Shown: positions 40,866 to 50,165, counted from the first letter of the stretch. The stretch is 64,000 nucleotides of DNA from Eggerthellaceae bacterium (GCA_022791455.1 JAAVZC010000014.1:145119-209118); one strand, 5' to 3'. The notes: generated from the sequence alone by a model not told the origin. Numbers and translations: made by a program.

Positions 40866-42524
40866 ATGACGAGGGACAATCTGAGGAGCATTGTCGCTAA
40901 TACCAGCGAGGCAATTCCCGGCATGGCGATTGCCGTCACGGGCGTCTCTTTGGCTATCTACGCGTTCGAGGCGAATCGCATGGCCTCGTTCTTGAGCGTG
41001 CCCGGGGCGTCCGCCGCCAATACCGCTTCGCTCTTTGTGGCTGTTCTGCTGTTGGCGGGGCTCGCTCTTTGCTACCGGGCGCGGCCGTCGCTTCGCATCC
41101 ACCGCAACCCCTTTTTCGGATTCCTCATCGCCGGGCTGCTTTCCGTCAGCTTGCTGTGCGCGTCGGGAACCATTACCGCACCGTCCAGCCAGCTTTCCGC
41201 CCTGGCCCTCATGGTCAGTTCCATCACGAAATCGTTGCTCTTGATATGCTGGGTCGAGGTGCTGTGTACGTTCAGCGGCCGGCAATGCGCCACCATCCTG
41301 GCGCTCGCCATCGGGACAACCGGGGTGCTCAACGGCTTTTCGGCGCTAGTGAAACCGGATGCCGTTACCGTGCTCGTAGCCATGGTGCCGCTGCTTTCGG
41401 CCGCGTGCCTGTACTGGTTCAAGGACAAACAGGAGTCGTTCGACCTCTCCCCTCGCCCGCTGTCGCTTCGAGACGGTCGCGCCCGCAAGGACATTCTCAA
41501 GGCGCCGCAGCCCTATTTCCGTGGACGCTTCCTGGTGTTTCTGGCGCCGCTCCCCTTCTACACCTTTGCCTTCGGTTTCATTCACTACGCTTGGATCCCC
41601 TTCCAGGACGGCGGCGGGGCTTCCATGACCATCCAGATGTCGGCGGCTGCTGGCACCGTATTGGCTGCTTTGTTTTTGATGCTGTTGATTGCATATTTCT
41701 GGGGACCGAAGAAGACCGAGCTATACAGCTTGTTCATTTTGTTCCTCGTAGGCATCGCGCTATATGTGAGCACTATGTTCCAGGGAATGCTACCGGGCAT
41801 GTACGTAGTGCCGCTGAACATTGCCCAGAAAATGACGCTCTTTTTGGTGATGATGGCGCCGTTCTTGGTGCCAGCGCGGCGCTCCTCCCTCTCGGTGGCG
41901 GCCGTGGCTTCGGCGCTGTACACCTTAGGACGGGGAGCCTCTTCGCTTGCCGCCGCGGTTTCAGACCCTTCCATTTATTCCATCGGGGTTCTGGGCGCCA
42001 TCTTGGTAGCAGCAGTCTTCATCATTGCCGGCGTGATGATCAACGGGAATGTGGCGCCAAGCGGCGAGAGCGCTGCGAACGCGAAGGGCGATGCGCGGGC
42101 GGCGGGCGCGGTACGACTGCGGAAGTCGGCCATTGCCCCAAGCGAAAGCCTCACAAGCCCCGGTGGAAGCCTGCGGGAAACGGGGACGGCGAAAGCGGCA
42201 AGGCCCGATGGGGCTGCAGGCACGACAACCCGCTCAGTCCCCGATGCGGAGAGGGCTGCGAGTGCACCAGCGCACCCGACCCCCGATACAATTTCCGAAG
42301 AGGAGCGCACCCTTGCTGCCTGCGACCGGTTGGCCCGCAGCCACGGCCTCACCAATCGCGAGCGGGAAATCCTGTACCTGCTGGCCCAGGGGCTGAACGC
42401 CGGCGCCATCGCCGAGGAGTTGACGGTAAGCACCTCCACCGTGAAGACCCACATGCGCAACGTCTACGCCAAGCTGGAAGTGCACACTCAAAACGAACTG
42501 CTCCTCCTGGTACATCGAGGCTAA
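40866..42524 (+). CDS. LuxR-type regulator with polytopic membrane sensor domain (cassette 3)
   Basis: 552 residues from ATG 40866 after GAGGGGG; the track start at 40839 is earlier. About 12 hydrophobic segments, then an unusually long Ala/Gly/Thr-rich linker (roughly residues 400-480), then the HTH GLTNREREILYLLAQGLNAGAIAEELTVSTSTVKTHMRNVYAKLEVHTQNELLLLVHRG. Divergent from reductase 3, its likely target. The linker distinguishes it from the other two regulators. Confidence 0.88.
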   Translation: MTRDNLRSIVANTSEAIPGMAIAVTGVSLAIYAFEANRMASFLSVPGASAANTASLFVAVLLLAGLALCYRARPSLRIHRNPFFGFLIAGLLSVSLLCASGTITAPSSQLSALALMVSSITKSLLLICWVEVLCTFSGRQCATILALAIGTTGVLNGFSALVKPDAVTVLVAMVPLLSAACLYWFKDKQESFDLSPRPLSLRDGRARKDILKAPQPYFRGRFLVFLAPLPFYTFAFGFIHYAWIPFQDGGGASMTIQMSAAAGTVLAALFLMLLIAYFWGPKKTELYSLFILFLVGIALYVSTMFQGMLPGMYVVPLNIAQKMTLFLVMMAPFLVPARRSSLSVAAVASALYTLGRGASSLAAAVSDPSIYSIGVLGAILVAAVFIIAGVMINGNVAPSGESAANAKGDARAAGAVRLRKSAIAPSESLTSPGGSLRETGTAKAARPDGAAGTTTRSVPDAERAASAPAHPTPDTISEEERTLAACDRLARSHGLTNREREILYLLAQGLNAGAIAEELTVSTSTVKTHMRNVYAKLEVHTQNELLLLVHRG

Positions 42525-42650
42525 AGCCGCTTCAAGCTGTCGTTCCGGACAAAGCGCCCGAACTTCTTGCATGCGCCAGACTAAGTGCATGGTTTTTTCG
42601 CCACGAACGGCAATCAATCCCCGTTTCCCACTATCCGGAAAGGCCCGTCA

Positions 42651-42712
42651 TTGCTTTCGGAAAAAGCCTGTTTTATAATTCGGAAAAAGATAGAAATTGC
42701 TGATAAAATCAG
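42651..42712 (+). promoter_or_regulatory. Promoter and dyad upstream of the DUF4143 ATPase gene
   Basis: TTGCTT (42651-42656) and TATAAT (42674-42679) are 17 bases apart. Two TTCGGAAAAAG direct repeats overlap it, and CTGAT-AAA-ATCAG (42700-42712) lies just downstream, where a repressor could act. The rest of the 42525-42727 gap shows nothing else. Confidence 0.6.
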
Positions 42713-42727
42713 AATTGAGGGATTATT

Positions 42728-44038
42728 ATGGACAGCCATAATCTAACGCCTCTGGGATATCTCCCTCGCATCGCAGACGAGCAAATTGATCGGTACCTCA
42801 AAATCTTCGGAGCAGTTGAAATTGCAGGAACGAAGTGGTGCGGCAAAACATGGTCCGCGCTTGCGCACGGCAAAAGCGTCAGCTATGTCGACGACAACTT
42901 CGCACTGGCCAAAGCAGACCCCGCCATCATGACTAAAGGCGAAGCCCCTCATGTCATCGACGAATGGCAGCTCGTTCCCTCCATTTGGGATGCGGTGCGG
43001 CGCCGCGCGGACGAGAGCCGCAACCTGCGCGGCGGATGGATTCTCACAGGATCGTCAACGCCCTTCGGCGAAAAGGACGACGCTCCCAGGCACAGCGGCG
43101 CCGGCCGGATAGGACGCATCCGCATGTACCCCATGACGCTGCAGGAATCGGGTGACTCCGAGGCATCCGTCTCGCTGAGAGGGCTGTTCCAGGGGACCTT
43201 CGAACCCGCCCAGATCAGCCTGGAAGCAAAAGACGCAGCAGCCTTGGTGGAACTAACATGCCGCGGCGGATGGCCCGAGGCAATTAACCTCTCCTCAAAG
43301 GAGGCCCAGGTCATCGCCCGAGAATACCTGCGTGTTCTCTTTTCGGAAACTCCAAAAAAGCATCGACTAGACGGGGGATCCCTCTCGAGGCTCGTTTCTT
43401 CCCTCTCACGCACCGTCGGGCAATCGGCAACGCAGAAGGTTCTGTTCCGTGACATGAGCGGCATTCCCGTCGAGCAATTGTCGAGTACCCACAAGGCCCT
43501 CCTTTCAAGATACCTTCAGTTCCTGAAGAGCATTTACCTTCTGGAGGAAATTCCCGGATGGGTTCCGCCGCATCGCTCCCCCAAGCGCTTGTCCATCAAG
43601 CCAAAGCGATACCTGGCCGACCCTTCGCTTGCCATCGCGCAGCTGGGTTTAGGCGCGGGGTCCCTTCTGACGGACTGGCAGACATACGGCATGATGTTTG
43701 AGAACCTGTGCATTCGCGACCTGCTCGTGTACGCATCCGCGCTCGAGGATATCGGTTATGAGCCCGTGCGGTACTATCGCGACGATTCCGGCCTTGAAGT
43801 TGATGCGATTATCGAATTGTCCGACGGGCGTTGGGCCGCAATAGAATGTAAGTTGAGCGAGGACAAGGTTCCGGAAGGTGTGGCCAACCTGAAGCGCCTG
43901 CGCGAAAAGCTGTGCAGCAATCCGAAGGCGAAGGTGCGGCCCCCCGAATTTATGGCCGTGCTGGTGGGGCTGAGCGCCTACGCCCGAGAGGCGGAGGAAG
44001 GCATCTACGTCATCCCCATCCGAGCCCTGGGAGCATAG
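42728..44038 (+). CDS. AAA-family ATPase with DUF4143 domain
   Basis: 436 residues. Walker A GTKWCGKT at 34-41, Walker B PHVIDEWQ at 74-81, sensor region WILTGSSTP, then a winged-helix stretch (SLSRTVGQSATQKVLFRDMSG) and the DUF4143 nuclease-like fold (FENLCIRDLLVYASAL, VRYYRDDSGLEVDAIIEL, WAAIECKLSED). The D...E-x-K pattern at the C-terminus matches a PD-(D/E)XK core. Very common in gut bacteria, function unsettled; suggested roles include toxin-antitoxin-like or defence functions. Followed seven bases later by a small coiled-coil gene. Confidence 0.88.
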   Translation: MDSHNLTPLGYLPRIADEQIDRYLKIFGAVEIAGTKWCGKTWSALAHGKSVSYVDDNFALAKADPAIMTKGEAPHVIDEWQLVPSIWDAVRRRADESRNLRGGWILTGSSTPFGEKDDAPRHSGAGRIGRIRMYPMTLQESGDSEASVSLRGLFQGTFEPAQISLEAKDAAALVELTCRGGWPEAINLSSKEAQVIAREYLRVLFSETPKKHRLDGGSLSRLVSSLSRTVGQSATQKVLFRDMSGIPVEQLSSTHKALLSRYLQFLKSIYLLEEIPGWVPPHRSPKRLSIKPKRYLADPSLAIAQLGLGAGSLLTDWQTYGMMFENLCIRDLLVYASALEDIGYEPVRYYRDDSGLEVDAIIELSDGRWAAIECKLSEDKVPEGVANLKRLREKLCSNPKAKVRPPEFMAVLVGLSAYAREAEEGIYVIPIRALGA

Positions 44039-44045
44039 GAGACTC

Positions 44046-44246
44046 ATGAACGATGCAGAGAAGCTGGCGCGGCTTGAGGCGCTGATTGCGGAGACGCGGG
44101 ATGAGCGGGCGCTGGTGGTTGAGCGGATGGAGAAACTGAAGGCGCAGGGGAAAACGAAGAGCGCCACCTTCCAGCAATTGCTTGCGCGGAAGATGACGCT
44201 CGATGCGTTCATGCGGGCGTTCGAGGCCCACGGGTTGGTGCAATAG
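44046..44246 (+). CDS. Small coiled-coil protein, 66 residues
   Basis: MNDAEKLARLEALIAETRDERALVVERMEKLKAQGKTKSATFQQLLARK: charged heptad-like helices, no cysteine, no signal. A strong AGGAG site and tight spacing behind the DUF4143 ATPase gene support it as a real gene of that operon. No family recognised. Confidence 0.7.
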   Translation: MNDAEKLARLEALIAETRDERALVVERMEKLKAQGKTKSATFQQLLARKMTLDAFMRAFEAHGLVQ

Positions 44247-46571
44247 CTACACCGTGGTGGTGCCTTCGGGGCCCGTGGGAGCGGTGCCGTCTTGGCCGGT
44301 GGCGTTCTCGTCCCTGCCTTGGCCGCGGCCGCCGCGACCTTCGAACTCCTGGCCGTCGGGCGCGGTCTGGCCATCGGTGTTGCCACCAGGGCCCATGCCA
44401 CCGCGACCGCCCATGCCGCCCATGCCGCCGGCGCCCTGGGTAGCGGTGGTGGAGACCGTCACTTCAGTGGACTGACCGCCCGAAACGGTACCGCCCTTGC
44501 CGTCTTCACCGGCGCCGGAAATCGTGCCGCCCACCACGATAGACACCGTGTCGCCTTCGGAAAGGTCGCCGCTGGCGATCACCACGTTCTGGAACGGATT
44601 CTGCGCCGTCATGGAAGCAACCACCTGGCCACTGCCGTTCACCACGGCAATCGTCTGACCAGCGTTTCCGCTCACGTTCGCCATGGCGAAGGGCGCGCTG
44701 CCCCCGCTGAACCCTGCGGCCATGCCCGCCGGCCCCGCCGCAATCACAGCACCGCCGTTGAAAGTGGCCGCCAGCTCGTAGTCGATGGCGCCATTGCCGC
44801 TGTTGGTGGGGCCGGTCACGTAAAGCGCGCCGCCATTGATCTCGATGTTCCCGTTGGAATCGATGCCGTCGCCTTCGCCCTTCACGATCACGATGCCGCC
44901 GTTGATCTGGATGAGGCAGTCCTCGCTGACATCGCCCATGCCGCCGCCGAAACCGCCCATGTCGCCCTTGCCGCCAAATCCGCCCTGGGGCGCCTGACCG
45001 CCATCGGAGGTGTCGGGCAGCTGGCCATCCTGGGGCGCCTCGGGCATTTCGCCGTCGAAACCGCCTTCTGGCATTTGGGGCATCTCGCCCTCGTCAAAGC
45101 CACCCTCCGGCATCTGGGGGCGTTGACCGTCGCCTTTGCCCCAGCCCTGCGACTCGCCGTCGCCCATGTCGGGACGCTGGCCGCGACCGCGCTGCATGCC
45201 CGTGTCACCTTCGGCTGCATCAGCTACCTGCCCCTCAGACGGGGCGGAGAAGTTTCCCCGGTTCTCCCCTTCCGGGGCTGCAGAACCGGCGTCTTCCTGG
45301 TTGGTGCCACGCTGGCCCTGCGCGGAGGCATCGGCTGTGGTGGTTTCTGCGTCGCCGGTGTAGGGCTCGGCCACCGCCGCGTTGATGGCATCATCGCTGG
45401 CCACCAGGTTGCTGTAGCCGCCGTTCACAATAACCTCTTGCGACTCGTAGCCCTCCACGCAGGACTCCACGTTGATGGTGCCGTCATCGATCACCAGCTC
45501 GAATTCCGTGTGGAAGGCGTCGTCGCCGGCGTTCACCGTAATGTCGCCGCCGCCGATCAGGCCGTCGCTTTCGCTGTGGAAGGCGTCGTCGGCCGCAATC
45601 ACGTTCACCGTGCCGCCCATGATGCGGAAGTACCACTGGGCGTCCACGCCGTCGTCGCCGGCGTTCACCGTCAGCGTGCCGCCGTCGATGGAGACAAAGC
45701 CGCGGGAGGTGTCCTCATCGTTGGTGGACTTCAGGCCGTCGCCCGCCGCCGTCACCGTCACATCGCCATCGGCCATCTTCACAGCGTCCTTGCCCTTGAT
45801 GCCGTGGTCGGCCGCCGTCACCACCAGCGTGCCGCCGCCAATAACCAGCTCGTCCTTGCAGGTGATGCCGTTCTTGTAGTCGCCCGTGATGTTCAGCGTA
45901 CCCTTGCCGTTCAGCGTCAGGTCGTCTTTGGAGAACACCGTGGCATCCGGCTCGTCCTCACCCTCTTCCAGCACGAATTCGCTGCCGCTCGTTAGGGTGT
46001 TCTGCGTGCCCTCGGCGGTGGTGATGAACGTTTTGTCGGCGGTCTTCACCCAGATGGCCGGGCCGGTGGCGTTGCTGAGGCTCGCGCCCGCCAGCACCAG
46101 CTGCACCTTGTCGGAATCTTTGTTGGCCTCGACCACAATCTGACCCTGCGCCAGCGTGCCGGAGAACACGTACACGCCCTCTTGGGAAACGGTGAACGTG
46201 CCGCTGGCCTGGTCGTAGGCAACGCCCTCGCCGTCAATGGCGCCGGTGGAAAGATCCACTTTCACGGCAGTTGCCTCGTCGTAGGTGCCGGCCAGGTCAC
46301 GGTCGGAATACTCGAAGTCCATGCCGGCCACGTTGGCGCGCACGTCGCTGTTGGCAGTGCTAGAGCTGCTGCCGTTGCCCTCGGAAGGCTGCGTCTGCGC
46401 GGATTCGGCCGCGGCATCGGCCCCCTGCCCCGTCTGCGGCGTGGTGGAGGCGCACCCGGCCATGCCCAGCGTCAGCGCCCCGGCCAGCACACCAGCCAGC
46501 ACCGCACGACGCCCGGCCTGAGAAAAGCTCAGACCCCGTCGGAATTTCTGCATCGTGTTCAGTTCGTTCAT
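44247..46571 (-). CDS. Lipoprotein with Cthe_2159-like (DUF4353) carbohydrate-binding beta-helix
   Basis: 774 residues; ATG 46571 preferred to the upstream TTG. Lipobox LTLGMAGC, a Ser/Thr-rich linker, then repeated strands with D/N-G turns (AGDGLKSTND, AGDDGVDAQWYFRIMGGTVNV, ADDAFHSESDGLIGGG) typical of the Cthe_2159 right-handed beta-helix. A central low-complexity Gly/Met/Pro/Glu region with MPEGGFDEGE-type repeats splits the domain, and the tail is Gly-rich (GMGGMGGRGGMGPGG). Cthe_2159 relatives bind acidic polysaccharide. Clusters with DUF4956 and VTC genes, a recurrent trio. Stop codon abuts that of the convergent small gene. Confidence 0.85.
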   Translation of the reverse strand: MNELNTMQKFRRGLSFSQAGRRAVLAGVLAGALTLGMAGCASTTPQTGQGADAAAESAQTQPSEGNGSSSSTANSDVRANVAGMDFEYSDRDLAGTYDEATAVKVDLSTGAIDGEGVAYDQASGTFTVSQEGVYVFSGTLAQGQIVVEANKDSDKVQLVLAGASLSNATGPAIWVKTADKTFITTAEGTQNTLTSGSEFVLEEGEDEPDATVFSKDDLTLNGKGTLNITGDYKNGITCKDELVIGGGTLVVTAADHGIKGKDAVKMADGDVTVTAAGDGLKSTNDEDTSRGFVSIDGGTLTVNAGDDGVDAQWYFRIMGGTVNVIAADDAFHSESDGLIGGGDITVNAGDDAFHTEFELVIDDGTINVESCVEGYESQEVIVNGGYSNLVASDDAINAAVAEPYTGDAETTTADASAQGQRGTNQEDAGSAAPEGENRGNFSAPSEGQVADAAEGDTGMQRGRGQRPDMGDGESQGWGKGDGQRPQMPEGGFDEGEMPQMPEGGFDGEMPEAPQDGQLPDTSDGGQAPQGGFGGKGDMGGFGGGMGDVSEDCLIQINGGIVIVKGEGDGIDSNGNIEINGGALYVTGPTNSGNGAIDYELAATFNGGAVIAAGPAGMAAGFSGGSAPFAMANVSGNAGQTIAVVNGSGQVVASMTAQNPFQNVVIASGDLSEGDTVSIVVGGTISGAGEDGKGGTVSGGQSTEVTVSTTATQGAGGMGGMGGRGGMGPGGNTDGQTAPDGQEFEGRGGRGQGRDENATGQDGTAPTGPEGTTTV

Positions 46572-46622
46572 ATTCAATGACCTTCTTCTTTCGTTCTTGA
46601 ATCACTTTGTTCTTCTCGCGTT

Positions 46623-46711
46623 GTCATCCTGAGCGAGCGGAGCGAGTCGAAGGATCTCGCCCGGCTGCGGAGATCCTTCGACTCCGCGCTTCGCGCTCCG
46701 CTCAGGATGAC
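46623..46711. repeat. Inverted pair of family-1 palindromic repeats
   Basis: GTCATCCTGAG...GGATCT followed by an opposite copy ending CTCAGGATGAC, able to form a long hairpin, between the DUF4956 and Cthe_2159-like genes of one probable operon. Confidence 0.8.
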
Positions 46712-46728
46712 AACGGATGGTTCGGGAG

Positions 46729-47424
46729 CTACAACGTGTCGCGGCCTTGCGGGGGCAGGCCGAGCGATATCTTCAGGTTGCCGTTCAGGCAGCGCAGCTC
46801 GTCGATCATGGACTTCTCCAGATGCGGCTCCCTCAAGCGCATCAGGTAACTCAGCTGGAACAGGCTGCCCATGTTGGTGGTGGTCACTTCCGTCAGCTCG
46901 TACGTGGCGGCGTAGCGTTTCAGCACCTCGTCGAACACGCCGTCGTATTCCAGATCCTCAGGAATCGTCACCTTCAGCAGCTTCGCCGGCTCGCGCGGGG
47001 TGCCGAAGGGCGACACCACGTACACGAAGTTCGCAATGGCCACGATCACCGTGAAGATGAAGCCCAGAAGCAGGTACCCCATGCCGGTGGCAAGGCCGAT
47101 GGCCATGGCCAGAAACACCGTGCCGATGTCCTTCGCCGAACCGGGAATGGAGCGGAAGCGCACCAGGTTGAACACGCCCATGACGGCGATTCCGGCGCCC
47201 AAGTTGCCGTTGACCAGGGTGATCACCATCTGCACGATGAGCGGCAGCAGCGCCAACGTGACCACGAAGTTCTTCGAGTAGCTGTGGCGGAACATGTAGA
47301 TGCCCGCCACCGCCAGGCCCATAAGCAGCGAGGCCAGGCTGCACAGCAAAAAGCTGCCAGTGGACACCGCCGAGACCAGCGAATCAGCCGTGCCGTAAAC
47401 GGAAGTGAAAGCGCTCTCAAGCAC
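46729..47424 (-). CDS. DUF4956 membrane protein
   Basis: 231 residues with about four to five N-terminal transmembrane helices (SFLLCSLASLLMGLAVAGIYMF, FVVTLALLPLIVQMVITLV, LAMAIGLATGMGYLLLGFIFT) and the family motif NGNLGAGIAVMGVFNLVRFRS. The C-terminal ~80 residues are soluble. It starts at GTG 47424 after AAGGAG, overlapping the end of the VTC gene by eight bases. The family almost always neighbours VTC polyphosphate-polymerase genes; function unknown. Confidence 0.88.
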   Translation of the reverse strand: MLESAFTSVYGTADSLVSAVSTGSFLLCSLASLLMGLAVAGIYMFRHSYSKNFVVTLALLPLIVQMVITLVNGNLGAGIAVMGVFNLVRFRSIPGSAKDIGTVFLAMAIGLATGMGYLLLGFIFTVIVAIANFVYVVSPFGTPREPAKLLKVTIPEDLEYDGVFDEVLKRYAATYELTEVTTTNMGSLFQLSYLMRLREPHLEKSMIDELRCLNGNLKISLGLPPQGRDTL

Positions 47425-48565
47425 AACGCTCTCCTTTCTTTCGGTAGTTGTTGCTCTTTACGTCATCTCGACCGAAGGCCCGAAGGGATTCCCCCTCCAC
47501 GTCATCTCGACCGAAGGCCCGAAGGGCCGCAGTGGAGAGATCCCGTGCGCGCCGAAGGCGGGAGGGGACGTCGCTTCCTCGGCCATCCGACACGGGATCT
47601 CTCGACTCCGCGCTCCGCGCTCCGCTCGAGATGACGGAGGTGGGGACGTTGCGCAGGGTCGACTGCGCATGCTGCGGACTGCGAGCGGAGAAGCCGACCC
47701 CTTCCCCGTTCGCAGACTGCCCAAACACGCATTCCAGTCCCGGAGCCTGACCGGCCGCGAATGCGGTCATTTGGTAGGCGGTGCCGTATTTGGAAAACGA
47801 CGTCGGGTAGATGTCGTGTTTGGCGAGAAGGGAGGCGAACGCCACCGGCAAAGGGCCGGCGTTCTTCAGCTCCATGATGGCCGTAGACGCCGGAAGAATG
47901 GGCGTCCAGGCTGAGGCGGCGCGCAAATTCATGTAGCACAGGTTGTCGTCGAAGGTGACGCGCAGCTGGGCGTAGGGGCTTTCTTCGGGCGTGCTCTCCA
48001 CCGGCGCCCAGGCAGTGCGCTCGCAGCGAATGGCCATAGCAGGAGCCATGTCCTCGTAGCGGCGCAGCATGGCGAAAATTTCGCGGGCAATCTGGCGGTT
48101 CAAGGGCGAAGCGGCCAGCTGGTTAGCCTCGTCGAAAGCGGTCGGATAGGCCGCCACCGCCTCTTCGTAGGGCACTCCGTCCAAAAACGCGAACAACGCC
48201 GCCAGCGATAGCCCGATGCGCCGCTTGTAAACCACGCGCTTGAACTTCTTCTTGATTTCGAAGAACACCAGGTGCGCGCCGTCTTCCGGCGCCACCACGC
48301 CAGCGATGCACGCGCGAAGCAACGCCTCTCCCGCCTCTTCGCCATAGGCCCGCGCCCGCAGCTTCTCCTTGTACTTGGGCTTCTCGAGGGAGCGAGAAAT
48401 CAGCCCCCATGAGGGAGTGTCCCAATAGATAGAAGTGATGCGCGAACGGCCATAAGCGTCCGGCTGCAGCACATCGAAGAAAAAGCCCTCCACCGCGTTT
48501 CGCTGGGTGGGGTTCACCTTGTATTTTTTCTCGATGCGCTTGAAGACCTCGTTGTAGGCGGCCAC
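47417..48565 (-). CDS. VTC-domain (polyphosphate polymerase-like) protein with repeat-derived tail
   Basis: 382 residues. The tunnel-fold VTC domain spans ~1-300: RIEKKYKVNPTQ, SIYWDTPSW, KYKEKLRARAY, FFEIKKKFKRVVYKRR and MELKNAGPLPVAFA, with the basic residues that bind nucleotide and polyphosphate in yeast Vtc4. From about residue 305 the protein is encoded by three family-2 repeats (SSGARSAESRDPVSDG, RARDLSTAALRAFGRDDV, ESLRAFGRDDV) and is unlikely to be functional. Start is a GTG. Activity as a polymerase is inferred from the fold only. Confidence 0.85.
   Translation of the reverse strand: MAAYNEVFKRIEKKYKVNPTQRNAVEGFFFDVLQPDAYGRSRITSIYWDTPSWGLISRSLEKPKYKEKLRARAYGEEAGEALLRACIAGVVAPEDGAHLVFFEIKKKFKRVVYKRRIGLSLAALFAFLDGVPYEEAVAAYPTAFDEANQLAASPLNRQIAREIFAMLRRYEDMAPAMAIRCERTAWAPVESTPEESPYAQLRVTFDDNLCYMNLRAASAWTPILPASTAIMELKNAGPLPVAFASLLAKHDIYPTSFSKYGTAYQMTAFAAGQAPGLECVFGQSANGEGVGFSARSPQHAQSTLRNVPTSVISSGARSAESRDPVSDGRGSDVPSRLRRARDLSTAALRAFGRDDVEGESLRAFGRDDVKSNNYRKKGERCA
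47461..47635. repeat. Cluster of three family-2 palindromic repeats
   Basis: Copies at 47461-47490 (partial), 47500-47547 and 47590-47635; the last is inverted relative to the others (CACGGGATCT...GAGATGAC). They make up the 3' end of the VTC gene. Confidence 0.8.
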
Positions 48566-48724
48566 GGGGTGTCCTCTCTGTAGAGCCCAGCTCCCCAGAA
48601 CGACCGCGTGCCGATACAGGATGGTTAGGAAGGTATGCGGTCATCCTGGGGAGCAAAATCGACCCACGGGCCGACTCTGCAAGCAGGATAAACGGACACC
48701 CTTAAAGCAACCTGAAATGCCGGG

Positions 48725-50038
48725 CTACTCTTCCGGCGAGTCTTCCCCGGCTTCCAGTTCTTTCGCCTGCGCTTCCTCCAGCGCGGCGAACTTCTCGCGC
48801 ATGGTGGGGTTGTTGCGGGTGAGGCGCTTGATGGTGAGGTCTTGGGCCTTGTTGTTGGCCAGGCGCAGGTTGTTCTCGCTGGAGAGCAGCGCCTCCTTCG
48901 TCTTCTGCAGGTGGGTGATGGTCTTGTCGATCTCCTCGATGGCGGTGGCGAACTTGCGGCTGGCAATGTCGTAATTGCGGCCGAACTTCGCCTTGAAGTC
49001 TTCCATCTGCTCCTCGAAGTGGGTGATGTCGATGTTCTGCGCCCGCACTTGGGCCAGCTCCGCCTTGTAGGTTTGGGCGGAAAGCGCGGCATTGCGCAGG
49101 ATGGAGATGATGGGGATGAAGAACTGCGGGCGGATGACGTACATCTTCGGATACCGGTAGCCCATGTCCACGATGCCCTCGTTGTACAGCTCGCTCTCCG
49201 GCTCCAGCAGACTCACCAGCACCGCGTACTCACAGCCCTTTTTGCGGCGGTCGGCGTCCAGCTTCTTCAGGAACTCCTCGTTCTTGTGGCGGTTCACGGA
49301 TTCGTCCGACTCGTTCTTCATCTCGAACATGATGGAGACCACTTCCAGGCCCTCGTCATCGGTTTCGCGGAAGATGTAGTCGCCCTTGGTGCCGTCTGCC
49401 ACCTCGTTGTCCTTCTCGAAGTAGGCCTTGGGGAAGGCGGCGGCGCGCAGGCGGTTGAACTCCGTTTCGCAGTGCTGCTCCAGGCTCTCGCCCACCATCT
49501 TGGTGGACAGGCGCGCCTTCATATCCTTCACGCGGGCGATTTCCTCGTCTTTGAGCGCCAGCATTTCGTCACGGGCGCGCAGCTCGGTGGCCAGCTTCTC
49601 GCGGGCGAGCGCTTCGGCCTGCTGTTTTTCCGCCTGCACCAGCTTGACTTGAGAAGCCAGCGCGTCGCGCTCTTTCTCCAGCGCCGCACGCACATCGCGC
49701 ACCGCCAACTCTTGCTGAGTTTGCGCCTGGGCCAATTGGGCCGCCAAAGCGTCTCGCTCCTTTTCCACAGAAGCGCGCGCCTCCTGAACAGCGAGCTTTT
49801 TCTCGGCCTGCGCCTGCTTTTCCGCTGCCGCTGCCGCTTCTTCCAGCTTTGCGATGCGCGCCGCATCCTGCGACTTCGCCAGCGCAATGGCTTGGTCGCG
49901 CTGAGTGGTCAGCAGCTGCTCCCGTTCCGCCACTGCCTTCTTGAATTCCGCGTCCCTCACCTGCTGCAGCAACGCCGCATAATCCGATTCGTCAACCGAA
50001 AAAACCTCCCCACAATGGGGACACTTGATCTCGTTCAT
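48725..50038 (-). CDS. DUF2130-family protein
   Basis: 437 residues. N-terminal zinc-knuckle [15 protein letters not shown], a long coiled coil (residues ~25-190, Ala/Glu/Gln/Arg), then the DUF2130 domain ([68 protein letters not shown]). The D...E-x-K spacing in the domain hints at a restriction-endonuclease-like fold, which is inference. GAGGAG precedes the ATG. Function unknown. Confidence 0.88.
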   Translation of the reverse strand: MNEIKCPHCGEVFSVDESDYAALLQQVRDAEFKKAVAEREQLLTTQRDQAIALAKSQDAARIAKLEEAAAAAEKQAQAEKKLAVQEARASVEKERDALAAQLAQAQTQQELAVRDVRAALEKERDALASQVKLVQAEKQQAEALAREKLATELRARDEMLALKDEEIARVKDMKARLSTKMVGESLEQHCETEFNRLRAAAFPKAYFEKDNEVADGTKGDYIFRETDDEGLEVVSIMFEMKNESDESVNRHKNEEFLKKLDADRRKKGCEYAVLVSLLEPESELYNEGIVDMGYRYPKMYVIRPQFFIPIISILRNAALSAQTYKAELAQVRAQNIDITHFEEQMEDFKAKFGRNYDIASRKFATAIEEIDKTITHLQKTKEALLSSENNLRLANNKAQDLTIKRLTRNNPTMREKFAALEEAQAKELEAGEDSPEE

Positions 50039-50165
50039 CGCTTCTCCTCGCTAGCAGCCAGCCGCATGCGCGCGGCATCGTTGTTAACTGAGAAGTGTAG
50101 CGTTCCGCGAAGCTATAACCTGTCCCAAAAGAAGGGCGGTCGTGAATTTTTCTCCTCATAAACAA

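Noticed and set aside
44292-45995. 567-residue plus-strand ORF opposite the Cthe_2159-like gene
   Set aside because: Reverse frame of a repetitive beta-helix gene; repeat structure is inherited from it.
48842-50161. 439-residue plus-strand ORF opposite the DUF2130 gene
   Set aside because: Leu-rich shadow of the coiled coil on the other strand.
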